A stretch of DNA of 35,749 nucleotides from an uncultured Nitrospira sp. (GCA_946479785.1 CAMLHQ010000032.1:1-35749), one strand, 5' to 3'; shown: positions 24,662 to 32,833, numbered from the stretch's first letter. Numbers and translations are program-made. The notes: generated from the letters alone by a model not told the origin.

Positions 24662-25606
24662 ATGACAGGCAAGCCGCAATTCCCGAACGAGCAATCGGCC
24701 GCCGGCGAGTTCAAGCGGCAGGCGGATGCGTTTCGCGATTGGGTGACTGCCGACGGCAGCTCCGGCTATCCGGCTGCCACCGGTCGTTATCATCTCTATG
24801 TTTCATGGGCCTGCCCCTGGGCACACCGCACGATCATCGCGCGAAAACTCAAAAAGCTCGAACAGGTGATTGGGATGACGGTCGTCGATCCAATTCGTGA
24901 CGAGCGGGGCTGGGCCTTTCGTGAAGGCCCGGGGCATTCACTGGACCCGATCAACGGATTTCATTTCCTCAGCGAAGCCTACAAAGCGACCGATCCGTCC
25001 TATCGGGGGCGCGTTACCGTGCCCGTGCTCTGGGATACCGTCACCAAGCGCATTGTGACCAATTCCGACGACGATTTGCTTCGGATGTTTAACAGCGAGT
25101 TCAATGAGTTCACGACGAGCACGATTGACCTGTATCCGAACGAGCTTCGCAAGGACATCGACGCACTCAACGAGTTCATCTATGAAAACGTGAATGATGG
25201 AGTCTACCGCGCGGGATTCGCCACCTCGCAGCGGGTGTACGAGAAGGCCGGGCTGCGGCTGTTTGACGCGCTCGACCAGCTGGGAAAACGGCTCACCGAT
25301 CATCGATACCTCTTCGGTCCGCGATTCGTCGAAACCGACTGGCGGCTGTTCGTCACGTTGATTCGGTTCGACGCCGTCTACCACGGTCACTTTAAGTGCA
25401 ACATCCGGCGGATCATCGACTACCCCAACCTGTTCGGCTATCTCAAAGACCTCTATCAAACCGACGGCATCGCCGAGACCGTGAACTTCGACCATATCAA
25501 GCGCCACTATTACATCACTCACCAAGACATCAATCCCACCCGCATTGTTCCCATCGGTCCGGACCAAGATCTTTCCACGCCCCATCGTCGCGAGCGATTG
25601 GCATAA
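24662..25606 (+). CDS. yqjG: Glutathionyl-hydroquinone reductase
   Basis: A 314-residue glutathione S-transferase of the xi class (YqjG/PcpF/ECM4). The thioredoxin-fold N-domain has CPWAHR with catalytic C51, and the C-domain begins near 170. These enzymes reduce glutathionyl-quinones, protecting against quinone adducts. The usual glutathione-contact motif SNESSEI is here TNSDDDL, an unusual variant; R-M-F-N follows normally. ATG at 24662 has GGGAGAGG about ten bases upstream. It diverges from mgtA across a 136-bp gap. Whether the organism makes glutathione is not shown by this window. Confidence 0.88.
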   Translation: MTGKPQFPNEQSAAGEFKRQADAFRDWVTADGSSGYPAATGRYHLYVSWACPWAHRTIIARKLKKLEQVIGMTVVDPIRDERGWAFREGPGHSLDPINGFHFLSEAYKATDPSYRGRVTVPVLWDTVTKRIVTNSDDDLLRMFNSEFNEFTTSTIDLYPNELRKDIDALNEFIYENVNDGVYRAGFATSQRVYEKAGLRLFDALDQLGKRLTDHRYLFGPRFVETDWRLFVTLIRFDAVYHGHFKCNIRRIIDYPNLFGYLKDLYQTDGIAETVNFDHIKRHYYITHQDINPTRIVPIGPDQDLSTPHRRERLA

Positions 25607-25669
25607 AGCCAGCCCTCGATCCGATAGGCCAAACGGCTCTGTCGCAACTCATTAGGTATTCGATCCATC

Positions 25670-25698
25670 TTGAGAAGTGTATGCTCCTGCGATATAAG
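25670..25698 (+). promoter_or_regulatory. Sigma-70-like promoter
   Basis: TTGAGA (25670-25675) and TATAAG (25693-25698) each match the consensus in five of six positions and are separated by an optimal 17 bases. It would drive the secreted cupredoxin-like gene, with a leader of about 70 nt. Confidence 0.55.
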
Positions 25699-25776
25699 AG
25701 GCGCGTGTGGCCGGTCCCTTGGTCGACCTCGTCGTCGGGGGTCGCGAGTACAAGGTTGCCAGGAGGACACTACACT

Positions 25777-26616
25777 ATGCCTATCGCACTCCGGTCCGGT
25801 CCTTATTTTCTGTGTGCGCTCTTTGCCTGTACGGTCGCCTTCCTCCCACAACGCTCCGTCGCCGCTTCCTCGCCCAGCGTCGCCACTTTCTCTGCCTGGG
25901 ACCACGGCTTTGACGGCCCGGATACCATTCCGGCGGGTCAAATCACCATTCGACTTCAGAACCGCGGGCAGGAACCGCACCAGCTTCAACTGCTAAAATT
26001 GGACCAAGGAAAATCTCCCGCTGATTTGGCCGCGGCTCTTCAAGCAGGCCGCGGGGTGGTCCCCCCGTGGGCCAAACACATGGGAGGACCAAACGGGACC
26101 GGGTCAGGGGATGCTTCGGAAGCCACGGTGTTCCTGGAGCCTGGTTCCTACGTCATCATTTGCGGCATTCCGACCAAGAACCACCAAACTCACGCCACGC
26201 TCGGGATGCAGAAAGCTCTGCACGTGGCCGACACGATCTCCGCCCCTCCCGAGTTTTACGGCAACTTCCACATGGCGATGTTTGATTATGAATTTGTCGT
26301 CGTCCAGCCTCTCAAGAAAGGCCGCCATACCTTTTACGTCATCAATCGGGGGAGCCAAACTCATCAGGCAAGCTTCGTCCGCCTAGATCCCGGCGCGTCA
26401 GCCGAGGATGTGCTCGCGGCGTTCGGATCGGACCTACCGCTTCCTGTGCCAGGCAAATTGGTCGGCGGGATCAGCGGACTCGAGCCTGGAGGTGACGCCA
26501 CGTTCACTGCTGAATTCACGCCGGGCCGCTATGCCATCATCTGTCTGTTCCCTGATCCAGCCACGCGCGATTCGCATGCCGCCAAGGGCATGGTCATGAA
26601 CTTCACTATCGAGTAG
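25777..26616 (+). CDS. Secreted protein with two cupredoxin-like halves
   Basis: A 279-residue exported protein (signal peptide about 1-31, ending SVAA). The mature chain is an internal duplication. Each half has I-x-N-RG-x3-H, a central P-G-x-Y-x-IIC strand and a H-x4-M ending: C-x9-H-x4-M in the first half and C-x11-H or close to it in the second. The order His, Cys, His, Met is that of a type 1 copper site, although the Cys-His spacing is long for a plastocyanin. Copper binding is therefore plausible but not certain. A strong AGGAGG lies ten bases before the ATG at 25777; the frame is open further upstream, through the previous gene, by chance. Confidence 0.72.
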   Translation: MPIALRSGPYFLCALFACTVAFLPQRSVAASSPSVATFSAWDHGFDGPDTIPAGQITIRLQNRGQEPHQLQLLKLDQGKSPADLAAALQAGRGVVPPWAKHMGGPNGTGSGDASEATVFLEPGSYVIICGIPTKNHQTHATLGMQKALHVADTISAPPEFYGNFHMAMFDYEFVVVQPLKKGRHTFYVINRGSQTHQASFVRLDPGASAEDVLAAFGSDLPLPVPGKLVGGISGLEPGGDATFTAEFTPGRYAIICLFPDPATRDSHAAKGMVMNFTIE

Positions 26617-26888
26617 TCCGGGGGCGCGCTACGGAGACCCGGGCGACAGTCGCATTCCCGTCTGCGCATCGTAGCGAATCAGGACAGGAGCGCGTCGACT
26701 ATTGCCCCTTTCTGCTACGAACCGGTTGATGGCCCTGCAAAAGTGCTTACCTCAAGACTACTAATTCAGCTCTTTGATTGATCTTTGTTTCGTGCATGTC
26801 GTCTCGCTCGATGGCATTTTCTTTGCGTGCCTTTCACTTTCAATAGGCGAAGGACCCTTCAATCATCTCGCCAGCCAGGGAGGACCCC
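26617..26888. other. 272-bp intergenic region
   Basis: It lies between the cupredoxin-like gene and the deacylase gene. There is a GGGAGG ribosome site at its end. A weak CCGGG/CCCGG pairing just after the upstream stop could be part of a terminator, but it lacks a T-run. I see no gene or convincing promoter. Confidence 0.3.
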
Positions 26889-27374
26889 ATGGTGACGCAT
26901 CAACGACTCCAGAGCTACCTCGACAGCCATAAAATTCCTTACCAGGTCGTGAACCATTCCATCGCGTATACCGCGCGGGAGGCGGCGGACAGCCTCCATA
27001 TCCCCGCAAACACATTTGCGAAGGTGGTCGTCATCAAAGCGGAGGGACGCTACCTGATGGCGGTCCTTCCCTCCACCTGGAAAGTCGATCTCAAACGCTT
27101 AGAAGAAGTTCTGGAGTGCCCCTACGTGAGACTCGCGACGGAAGACGAACTGGCCATCTTATTCCCAGATTGCGAAATCGGCTCCATGCCTCCCTTCGGC
27201 AATCTCTACGGCACGCCAGTCTATGTCGATGCCACGCTCACACAGGACGAGGAAATCGTTTTCGACGCCGGTAGCCATGTGGGGGCGATTAAGATGCGCT
27301 ACAAAGACTTTGCCGATTTGGTCCGTCCGCAAGTCGCGGAGTTCCACCGTGAGCCGACAAAGCTGGAATATTAA
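26889..27374 (+). CDS. YbaK/ProX-type aminoacyl-tRNA deacylase
   Basis: A 161-residue single-domain protein of the YbaK/EbsC/prolyl-tRNA editing family, which hydrolyses mischarged aminoacyl-tRNA in the cytoplasm. The family lysine lies in AKVVVIKAEG (about 44-53), and the GS-x-PPFG-x3-G segment (about 98-107) forms the substrate pocket. Length is normal for a free-standing editing domain. ATG at 26889 is preceded by GGGAGG. It converges with the reductase gene, which ends five bases downstream. The exact substrate (Cys-tRNAPro, Ala-tRNAPro or other) is not decidable by eye. Confidence 0.85.
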   Translation: MVTHQRLQSYLDSHKIPYQVVNHSIAYTAREAADSLHIPANTFAKVVVIKAEGRYLMAVLPSTWKVDLKRLEEVLECPYVRLATEDELAILFPDCEIGSMPPFGNLYGTPVYVDATLTQDEEIVFDAGSHVGAIKMRYKDFADLVRPQVAEFHREPTKLEY

Positions 27375-27379
27375 TCCTC

Positions 27380-28132
27380 CTAGGGAAGGACGATGGATTG
27401 CTCAGGGTAGCCGATCCCTTTGAGGGTGGCTTCCAAGGCATCGGCCATAAGGGGCGGGCCGCAGAGAAAGATGACGGTATCAGGGCCAGGGGGAGGAAGT
27501 CGCTTGCGTAGGATTTCTTCCGTGATGCGGCCGGTGCCTTGCGACCAGCCTGCAGGCGGCTTCTCCAACACATGATAACAATGGAAGTTCGCATGCTCGC
27601 GCTGATTCCCTTCCCATTCTTCTCGAAAAATGATATCGGCCTCGGTCTTGTTGGCAAAGACAAGAAACAACTCCACTCCGAGACTTTTCGCGAGAATCCA
27701 GCGAATGATTGAAATCATCGGGGTGATGCCCGTGCCGCCCGCCACAAATCCCACTTTCTTGGCCATGCCGTCTACCCAATGGCCGCCGGAATTCGGTCCG
27801 CTCATGAGCACGGTGTCTCCGATCTGCCGGTCGTGGAGATATTTCGAAACCACACCGGATTCATAACGCTTCACGGTGAGATCGAAATAGCCGGTCGTGC
27901 CGGGAACCGATGACGGCGTGTAGGGCCGCTTGACCGTTTTCCCGTCAACCGTCGCATGGACGTAGAGATGGTCGCCGGGCAGCATGTCCAATGTGGCATC
28001 GTCAGGCAGGGCAAAGCAGAACGTCTTGGTGTCGTGGGTATCACGATGAATCGCCGTGAGCTCGTACGGCGTCGGCGTCTTCGACTTGATGCGTGTCACC
28101 GTGATCATGCGGCCATCATACGAGTCCGCCAT
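27380..28132 (-). CDS. Ferredoxin-reductase-type FAD/NAD(P)H oxidoreductase
   Basis: A 250-residue flavoprotein of the ferredoxin-NADP reductase/cytochrome b5 reductase fold. RPYTPSS (about 69-75) binds FAD, GGTGITPM (about 129-136) binds the pyridine nucleotide, and CGPPLM near the C-terminus closes the site. It has no iron-sulfur or haem domain of its own, so it needs a separate electron acceptor. ATG at 28132 is used; an ATG eight codons later (28108) is equally possible, and neither has a strong ribosome site. The frame remains open upstream to 28339, but that stretch overlaps the C39-like gene and does not resemble the family. It follows that gene by 32 bp on the same strand. Confidence 0.85.
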   Translation of the reverse strand: MADSYDGRMITVTRIKSKTPTPYELTAIHRDTHDTKTFCFALPDDATLDMLPGDHLYVHATVDGKTVKRPYTPSSVPGTTGYFDLTVKRYESGVVSKYLHDRQIGDTVLMSGPNSGGHWVDGMAKKVGFVAGGTGITPMISIIRWILAKSLGVELFLVFANKTEADIIFREEWEGNQREHANFHCYHVLEKPPAGWSQGTGRITEEILRKRLPPPGPDTVIFLCGPPLMADALEATLKGIGYPEQSIVLP

Positions 28133-28164
28133 GGCAGTCGCAACCGAGATTCTCTGAGCACTTT

Positions 28165-28614
28165 TCAGCTTTGGGAACGGATCCCTACGACCCGGATGAA
28201 CCACTTCGGTTTCATGCGGCCAAAGTCTGTCCGCACATGTGCCTTCAACGCCCGCTTGGAATCCAACACATAGGCGCGATTCCGCTCCCGCACAAAGACG
28301 ACCCAATGCCAAAAGGCCCGACCGCCTTGACGATGCCACTTGACCGCTAATAGCGCCAGATCCGGCAATGCCGACCAGGACACAAAGGGGAATTCATTGC
28401 CGGATGCGTCGATGCGGTACTGTTTCAGCAGCGTACGCACCGGTTGCGTCTGGGACCACAGTCGGCAGTCCCCTGCGAAGATGCCGAGCCGGTTCGCCAC
28501 GCGCTGCGCCTGCCTGTAACTCACGCCCGCCAGCACGGCGACGCTGGCGATGCCGCACCCTGTCCGCTCAAGTTGTCTCACTGGCTTCACTGCAACGTCG
28601 CTTTCGTTGTTCAT
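28165..28614 (-). CDS. C39-like cysteine peptidase (stand-alone)
   Basis: A 149-residue protein with the layout of a papain-fold C39-like domain: C20 in ERTGCGIASVAVLAG, H103 in AFWHWVVF and D118 in YVLDSK. This gives an apparently complete Cys-His-Asp triad. There is no signal peptide, ABC transporter or membrane segment attached, unlike bacteriocin-processing C39 enzymes. Free-standing members may cleave double-glycine-type leaders or act as transferases. The ATG overlaps the stop of the upstream methyltransferase gene (ATGA at 28614-28611), so the two are translationally coupled. The substrate is unknown, and no precursor peptide was found adjacent. Confidence 0.72.
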   Translation of the reverse strand: MNNESDVAVKPVRQLERTGCGIASVAVLAGVSYRQAQRVANRLGIFAGDCRLWSQTQPVRTLLKQYRIDASGNEFPFVSWSALPDLALLAVKWHRQGGRAFWHWVVFVRERNRAYVLDSKRALKAHVRTDFGRMKPKWFIRVVGIRSQS

Positions 28615-29246
28615 CCGCCCGAATCGTTCCACGAAAAGATTTGAAAATGCTGACTCTCGATAAGATCCGAGTCCGACGTAAGCCGATACCCGGCCGATTC
28701 CATCTCGCGTCGAACCACTTCTTTCTGTGTCCCATGGCCAAGCAGCCCGGAAAAGAAGCCATGCGGATGAAAATCCAAAATCGCCACCCGTCCATCGGGC
28801 TTGAGATACCGAGTGAGTGACCGGAAATAGGCGATGCGATCGTTCATGTGGTGGTAGGTGTCGCAGGTAAACACGAGTTCAACAAGCTCCGGCAATTTCG
28901 CATCGCCGAGTTCTGCGTGGATCGGCACCACATTGGTGATGCCTCGAGCGTGCATTTCGTTCTTGATGATACTCAGCGCAGTCTCGTCAATGTCCACCGC
29001 ATACACGCTCCCTTGTGATCCGACCGCTCCTGCCAAATACCACGTGAAATATCCTCCCCCGGCGCCCACATCTGCCACTCGCGACCCTGGCGTGATCGCA
29101 AGCTTCTCGATGACCTCCTTCGGCTTCTGCCAGGTATCCCGAGAGGGATCGTTCATGTGCTGATACGCCAACTCGGCACAGCCGGCGAACCACAGGCTAC
29201 CGATGAACAACGCACTTACAGTTCTATTCAATGATGTGCTCTTCAT
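28611..29246 (-). CDS. SAM-dependent methyltransferase with lipoprotein-type signal
   Basis: A 211-residue class I methyltransferase. Motif I is VADVGAGGGYF (about 57-67), followed by the acidic YAVDID (about 82-87) and a later LKPDGRVAILDF strand. Unusually, the N-terminus is a hydrophobic segment ending FAGC, with C23 in a lipobox-like setting, so the enzyme may be exported or membrane-tethered although SAM is cytoplasmic. A family with this arrangement recurs in Nitrospirota and Planctomycetes, as far as I recall; its substrate is unknown. ATG at 29246 has no close ribosome site (GAGAGG is about 14 bases away). It is first in a unit with the C39-like and reductase genes. Confidence 0.8.
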   Translation of the reverse strand: MKSTSLNRTVSALFIGSLWFAGCAELAYQHMNDPSRDTWQKPKEVIEKLAITPGSRVADVGAGGGYFTWYLAGAVGSQGSVYAVDIDETALSIIKNEMHARGITNVVPIHAELGDAKLPELVELVFTCDTYHHMNDRIAYFRSLTRYLKPDGRVAILDFHPHGFFSGLLGHGTQKEVVRREMESAGYRLTSDSDLIESQHFQIFSWNDSGG

Positions 29247-29431
29247 AGTAATAATGAGTTACCTCTCTCTAAAAGTTTTTATTCGAGACTGTTAGCAGTC
29301 TGCTGATTGCGCTTGTGTCATTCTCATACTCATGCTAGGCTGTTGCTTGATCGCATAAGACCCTCCTGAGCTTGTTCTGCTTCTGCTGAGCACACCCGGA
29401 CGGCCTTCGGCCCAACGTACATAACCAGTCC

Positions 29432-29453
29432 GACAGAGTCGCAAAACTCTGTC
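29432..29453. promoter_or_regulatory. Perfect 8-bp inverted repeat upstream of the 29483 gene
   Basis: The arms GACAGAGT (29432-29439) and ACTCTGTC (29446-29453) pair perfectly around a six-base loop, 30 bp before the start codon. It is a candidate operator or a 5'-leader hairpin. The remainder of 29247-29482 holds only a second, smaller hairpin (AGACTG/CAGTCT, 29286-29301). Confidence 0.45.
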
Positions 29454-29482
29454 ATGAACTTAAAACCTGAAAGAGGTGTTCC

Positions 29483-30400
29483 TTGTTTCACGCATTGTAT
29501 TCAACCATTCGAATGTTCCTTCGAGACGCGGCGGGCAGTCTCTATCACATTGTTGTCGTCGCCTTGAGTGCAGGCATTGCCCTCCTCCTTCCGTCAGGCG
29601 CCAGACAGTTCTTGACGCTCTGGTCGCGGGTGGAACATGACAAACTCTCACTCATCATCGTTGAAATGATTGTCGCCGTCCTGCTCATCGGCTGCTTCAG
29701 CTATATCCGTCGCAGCGTCCGAGACCGTGTTCTTGCCGCAGCGGCCGCCGGTGCGGGACTCGTGTCCTTTTTTCCAAGACGCGCGCGACGGGCCCAGCGG
29801 CATATCCAACGACTCAAGGAAGAACAGAGTACGGGCCGCATCATCATGGTAATCGGTTCCAGCGGCTACAGCACCTTCGTCGATCAAGTTGGCGATCTGT
29901 CGTCCGTTCTCGACAAGTGCCTCGGCGCGAAAATCCTCCTTGTGAATCCGTACAGTCAAGAGGCGATCGCGCGAATCGAAGCGATCGCGCACCCCGAATA
30001 CACGCTCGCGGCCTTTCGGGAGGAAGTACGGCAAAGCATTTCCCTGCTCAAGCGACTCAAAGCCATGGGTAAAGCCGTCAAGCTGAAACTCTATGCGGAC
30101 TCGCCCTTGGTTAAGATGCTCATCCTGGGCGATTATCTCTGGCTTCAGCATTACCATGCCGGTCTCGACATCCGAAGCATGCCGGAATATGTGCTTCGGC
30201 ACAACCGACAGGACCACGGTTTCTATACGCTGTATGCCCATTACTTCGAGCAGCGATGGGAAAACACCGACTTTCCTGAGTACGACCTCGACACCGATGA
30301 GTTGGTCTATCGCAACCGAGCCGGAAGCGAAACCCGCAGGGAACGGTTTGAGAATGTGGCTGTGGAAGAGGCCGGACCCTATGCTGAGGCGGTGAGATAG
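29483..30400 (+). CDS. Two-helix membrane protein with unidentified soluble domain
   Basis: A 305-residue protein. Membrane helices lie at about 20-40 and 55-76, followed by an Ala-rich stretch and a basic patch (RRARRAQRH, about 99-107). The C-terminal 190 residues form a soluble domain that opens with a strand (RIIMVIGSSGY), then KILLVNPYS, and later KLKLYADSPLVKMLILGDYLW. The layout recalls phospholipase D-like folds, but I see no HxKxxxxD motif, so catalysis of that kind is not supported. TTG at 29483 is preferred because AGAGG precedes it by seven bases; ATG at 29513 is an alternative. It stands alone, between divergent and convergent genes. The function is unknown. Confidence 0.7.
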   Translation: MFHALYSTIRMFLRDAAGSLYHIVVVALSAGIALLLPSGARQFLTLWSRVEHDKLSLIIVEMIVAVLLIGCFSYIRRSVRDRVLAAAAAGAGLVSFFPRRARRAQRHIQRLKEEQSTGRIIMVIGSSGYSTFVDQVGDLSSVLDKCLGAKILLVNPYSQEAIARIEAIAHPEYTLAAFREEVRQSISLLKRLKAMGKAVKLKLYADSPLVKMLILGDYLWLQHYHAGLDIRSMPEYVLRHNRQDHGFYTLYAHYFEQRWENTDFPEYDLDTDELVYRNRAGSETRRERFENVAVEEAGPYAEAVR

Positions 30401-30446
30401 ATAATAGATAAAGGTGACGACCACTCCTTGCGACGAGGAGAGACGT

Positions 30447-30932
30447 TCAACGGGGACGTACACGCGCCCAGTACCGCCCCAAAATGAGGAATGTGATGTA
30501 ATGAGTCACCAGGAGTGCCGGGACCCAGAACGCGGGAATCCAATAGGCCGGTCCCATGTACGGCGACGCGGCATACACTGTCGCCAGCGTAATGGCCGCT
30601 AAGAGATCCAGCGATCCTTCCACATTGAACGCCCATACGAGAAGCCGGGCACTCCAATGCCCCGTGAGGACCGCTGGAATTGAGAGCAGCGCGAGGATCG
30701 CTGCGACCAGATCGCCGAAGGCTGCCGGATATGCGAACTGCGAAGGGATGCCGGCATAGATCGCGCCCGGCGCCAGAAACATCAGCCCGAGATGGCGAAG
30801 CCCGTGCAAAAGCAGTATTGGCAAGAGGACGGCTTGAGGCTGGATTTCATGAAGTTTTGGCAGAAGGTAGATTCGTGCGGCAATCCAGAACACCAGGGTG
30901 CTCGACAGCAAATTGATCGTGAGTATATTCAT
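30447..30932 (-). CDS. Four-helix integral membrane protein, unknown function
   Basis: A 161-residue very hydrophobic protein with about four to five transmembrane segments (near 5-25, 35-55, 68-92, 102-122 and 130-152) and a basic C-terminus (RYWARVRPR). It has no catalytic motif that I recognise. A histidine pair in LLHGLRHLG (about 42-48) could bind a metal or haem, but there is no second conserved pair to support it. The gene converges on the 29483 gene with 46 bp between stops and diverges from the DJ-1/PfpI gene. Confidence 0.65.
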   Translation of the reverse strand: MNILTINLLSSTLVFWIAARIYLLPKLHEIQPQAVLLPILLLHGLRHLGLMFLAPGAIYAGIPSQFAYPAAFGDLVAAILALLSIPAVLTGHWSARLLVWAFNVEGSLDLLAAITLATVYAASPYMGPAYWIPAFWVPALLVTHYITFLILGRYWARVRPR

Positions 30933-31032
30933 CAGCTCGGATTTATTATCTCTCCTTGCCGGGTCCTTTCCTAGTACTCTTCTCGTTACGCTATTGATAC
31001 ATGAAAAGAGGATTCATCGAGAAGGAGGACGT

Positions 31033-31605
31033 ATGACGAACAGACCGTTGCAAGGCATGAGGGTCGCAATATTGGCCACCGATGATTTCGAACAATCCGA
31101 ATTGACGGAGCCGAAGGAAGCCCTGGAACAGGCAGGTGCGAAAGCATTCATCGTCTCCCCCGCATCAGGCCGGATTCAAGGAATGAAGCATGACGAAAAG
31201 GCGGATCGATTTCCCGTCGATCTCGTGTTGGCCGAAGCCGATCCGGAACAGTTCGATGCCGCCCTCCTGCCCGGCGGGGCGCTCAATGCGGATAGCCTTC
31301 GCGCCGTCCCGGAGGCAAAGACGTTCATCAGGGCCATTGACCAAAGCGGCAAACCTGTCGCCGTCATCTGTCACGGCTCGTGGTTGCTCGTTTCCGCCGG
31401 CCTGGTCCGGGGACGGGCGATGACCAGTTATCATACGATTCAAGACGATCTGAGAAATGCCGGCGCCGACTGGCGAGACGTCGAAGTAATGCGAGACGGC
31501 AACTGGGTCAGCAGTCGCAAGCCTGACGACCTCCCGGCCTTCAATCGGGAAATGCTTGCGCTCTTCGCCGAGCACCAGGCTGGACAGAAAGCGCGCGCCG
31601 CATAA
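31033..31605 (+). CDS. DJ-1/PfpI family protein
   Basis: A 190-residue protein of the class I glutamine-amidotransferase-like fold. The reactive C113-H114 lies in VICHGSW on the nucleophile elbow, and E20 occupies the conserved acidic position near it. This combination is typical of the PfpI/YhbO branch, for which protease, glyoxalase and deglycase activities have all been claimed; the true activity is debated. Cytoplasmic, no signal. AAGGAGG precedes the ATG at 31033 closely, and the frame's upstream extension is not needed. Probably a stress-response protein, transcribed alone. Confidence 0.88.
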   Translation: MTNRPLQGMRVAILATDDFEQSELTEPKEALEQAGAKAFIVSPASGRIQGMKHDEKADRFPVDLVLAEADPEQFDAALLPGGALNADSLRAVPEAKTFIRAIDQSGKPVAVICHGSWLLVSAGLVRGRAMTSYHTIQDDLRNAGADWRDVEVMRDGNWVSSRKPDDLPAFNREMLALFAEHQAGQKARAA

Positions 31606-31690
31606 GCGTTCTCGTTATCGGCGCACTCCGGCGACCGTTCGGGATGTCGCGGAATTCGTCGGCTCCTTTCAACTTCTCGCACGACGCAGG

Positions 31691-31742
31691 AAACCCAAGG
31701 TCAAAGGGTTTAGTTGATAGACCAGGCATCGCGTGCTAGCAT
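31691..31742 (+). promoter_or_regulatory. Possible promoter with overlapping inverted repeat
   Basis: TTGATA (31714-31719) and TAGCAT (31737-31742), 17 bases apart, are a moderate sigma-70 match. An AAACCC/GGGTTT inverted repeat (31691-31711) lies immediately upstream of the -35 element. The start would be only a few bases before the ATG at 31754, giving a near-leaderless transcript, which weakens the call. Confidence 0.3.
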
Positions 31743-31753
31743 CCGGCGATTTC

Positions 31754-32089
31754 ATGGTCACGCCATCAAGATTGTTCGTAGGGTTGTGTGTGCTTGCGGC
31801 CTGTTCGCTCGCGATTCAGGGTGAAACGTGGTCGCAGGCTGGTTCTGCCCGTATCAAAGGCAATCAGATCTATATGGAAAAAGGCTGTGCGCTCTGTCAT
31901 GCGATCCGTGGGAAAGGCGGAAAAGCAGGGCCCGATCTCAGCGACGTGGGGGCTAAGCGCGATGCCGAGTGGCTCGAGCAGTTTCTGATATCCCCGAAGG
32001 CGGTTGTGCCCCAAGCCAAGATGCCCGCCTTTAAAGGAAGCGCTGAAGAACGTGAGGCGCTGGTGGCCTATTTGCAGTCGTTGCGGTGA
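31754..32089 (+). CDS. Small cytochrome c, possibly lipid-anchored
   Basis: A 111-residue monohaem protein. The haem site is CALCH (45-49), preceded by G-x2-I-Y-x4-G, and M90 in AKMPAF is the likely sixth ligand. The N-terminal hydrophobic stretch ends LAAC (14-17), so it may be a lipoprotein rather than cleaved at a later site. ATG at 31754 is used; GTG at 31733 would add seven residues. No clear ribosome site is seen. It is 27 bp upstream of the membrane cytochrome gene, and the two probably function together. Confidence 0.85.
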   Translation: MVTPSRLFVGLCVLAACSLAIQGETWSQAGSARIKGNQIYMEKGCALCHAIRGKGGKAGPDLSDVGAKRDAEWLEQFLISPKAVVPQAKMPAFKGSAEEREALVAYLQSLR

Positions 32090-32116
32090 ACGTTACACCC
32101 GTCGAGTAAGAGGCGA

Positions 32117-32833
32117 ATGACGCTGCGGACACTGCCGCTACCACTGAAGGTATTGGCAACGTGTTTTCTTTTGACCATCGGCGCCGGCTACCTGTTTGCC
32201 CTTGCCTACCTGTATCTCATCGACCTCGAACCCCATGCCCAGCCTCGTCTCAGTGTGGTTCAGGCGGTCATCGCCAAATATTACGGCAGGCAGGAAGACA
32301 GCCTTCTCGAGGCGGCCCTCAAAGGGAGCATGGGCGACCGAGTGGGGCCTGGCGAAAAGCGGGAGATCATCCGGTGGGTACGAGCAGGCGCGCCTGAAGC
32401 GGAGTTTCTCAAGATTGAGCCGATCCTCAAACAATCCTGCGCAAGTTGTCACAGCGCGCAATCCGGATTGTCGATCCCTGGATTGAGCTCCTATGCGGAA
32501 GTCTCCGCGTATACCGGAGCATCGGTAGGTCAATCGTTAAAGAGTCTGGTGCGCGTGTCCCACATTCACCTCTTCGGCATGAGCTTCATCTTCATGCTCA
32601 CGAGTTTGATCTTTGCCTTGAGTGAACTTTCGTTGACCCTGCGAAGCATTCTTATCGCCATTCCGTTCTTGGCCATCTGGCTGGACATTGGCTCCTGGTG
32701 GTTCACAACGTACCAACCGATATTCGCGTATACCGTGATTGCGGGAGGTGCGTTAATGGGTCTTTCGCTCGCCTGTCAGATCACCATCTCACTGTATGAA
32801 CTCTGGTTCAGAACGTCGGTTTCTTCACACTAA
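32117..32833 (+). CDS. Membrane-integral cytochrome with one c-haem and four helices
   Basis: A 238-residue protein. One N-terminal helix (about 12-34) anchors a periplasmic segment containing CASCH (108-112). Three further helices follow (about 149-170, 176-194 and 203-228). Histidines H149 and H151 at the start of helix 2 (VSHIHLFGM) are placed near the membrane face and could ligate haem or interact with quinol. The combination of a c-haem loop with a small helical bundle suggests an electron link between membrane and periplasm; I do not know a firm family name. The start is ATG at 32117, 27 bp after the small cytochrome c. The convergent patatin gene ends 54 bp downstream. Confidence 0.75.
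   Translation: MTLRTLPLPLKVLATCFLLTIGAGYLFALAYLYLIDLEPHAQPRLSVVQAVIAKYYGRQEDSLLEAALKGSMGDRVGPGEKREIIRWVRAGAPEAEFLKIEPILKQSCASCHSAQSGLSIPGLSSYAEVSAYTGASVGQSLKSLVRVSHIHLFGMSFIFMLTSLIFALSELSLTLRSILIAIPFLAIWLDIGSWWFTTYQPIFAYTVIAGGALMGLSLACQITISLYELWFRTSVSSH

Noticed and set aside
30401..30446. CTCCT/AGGAG hairpin as an intrinsic terminator
   Set aside because: The stem is only five base pairs and no T-run follows on either strand.
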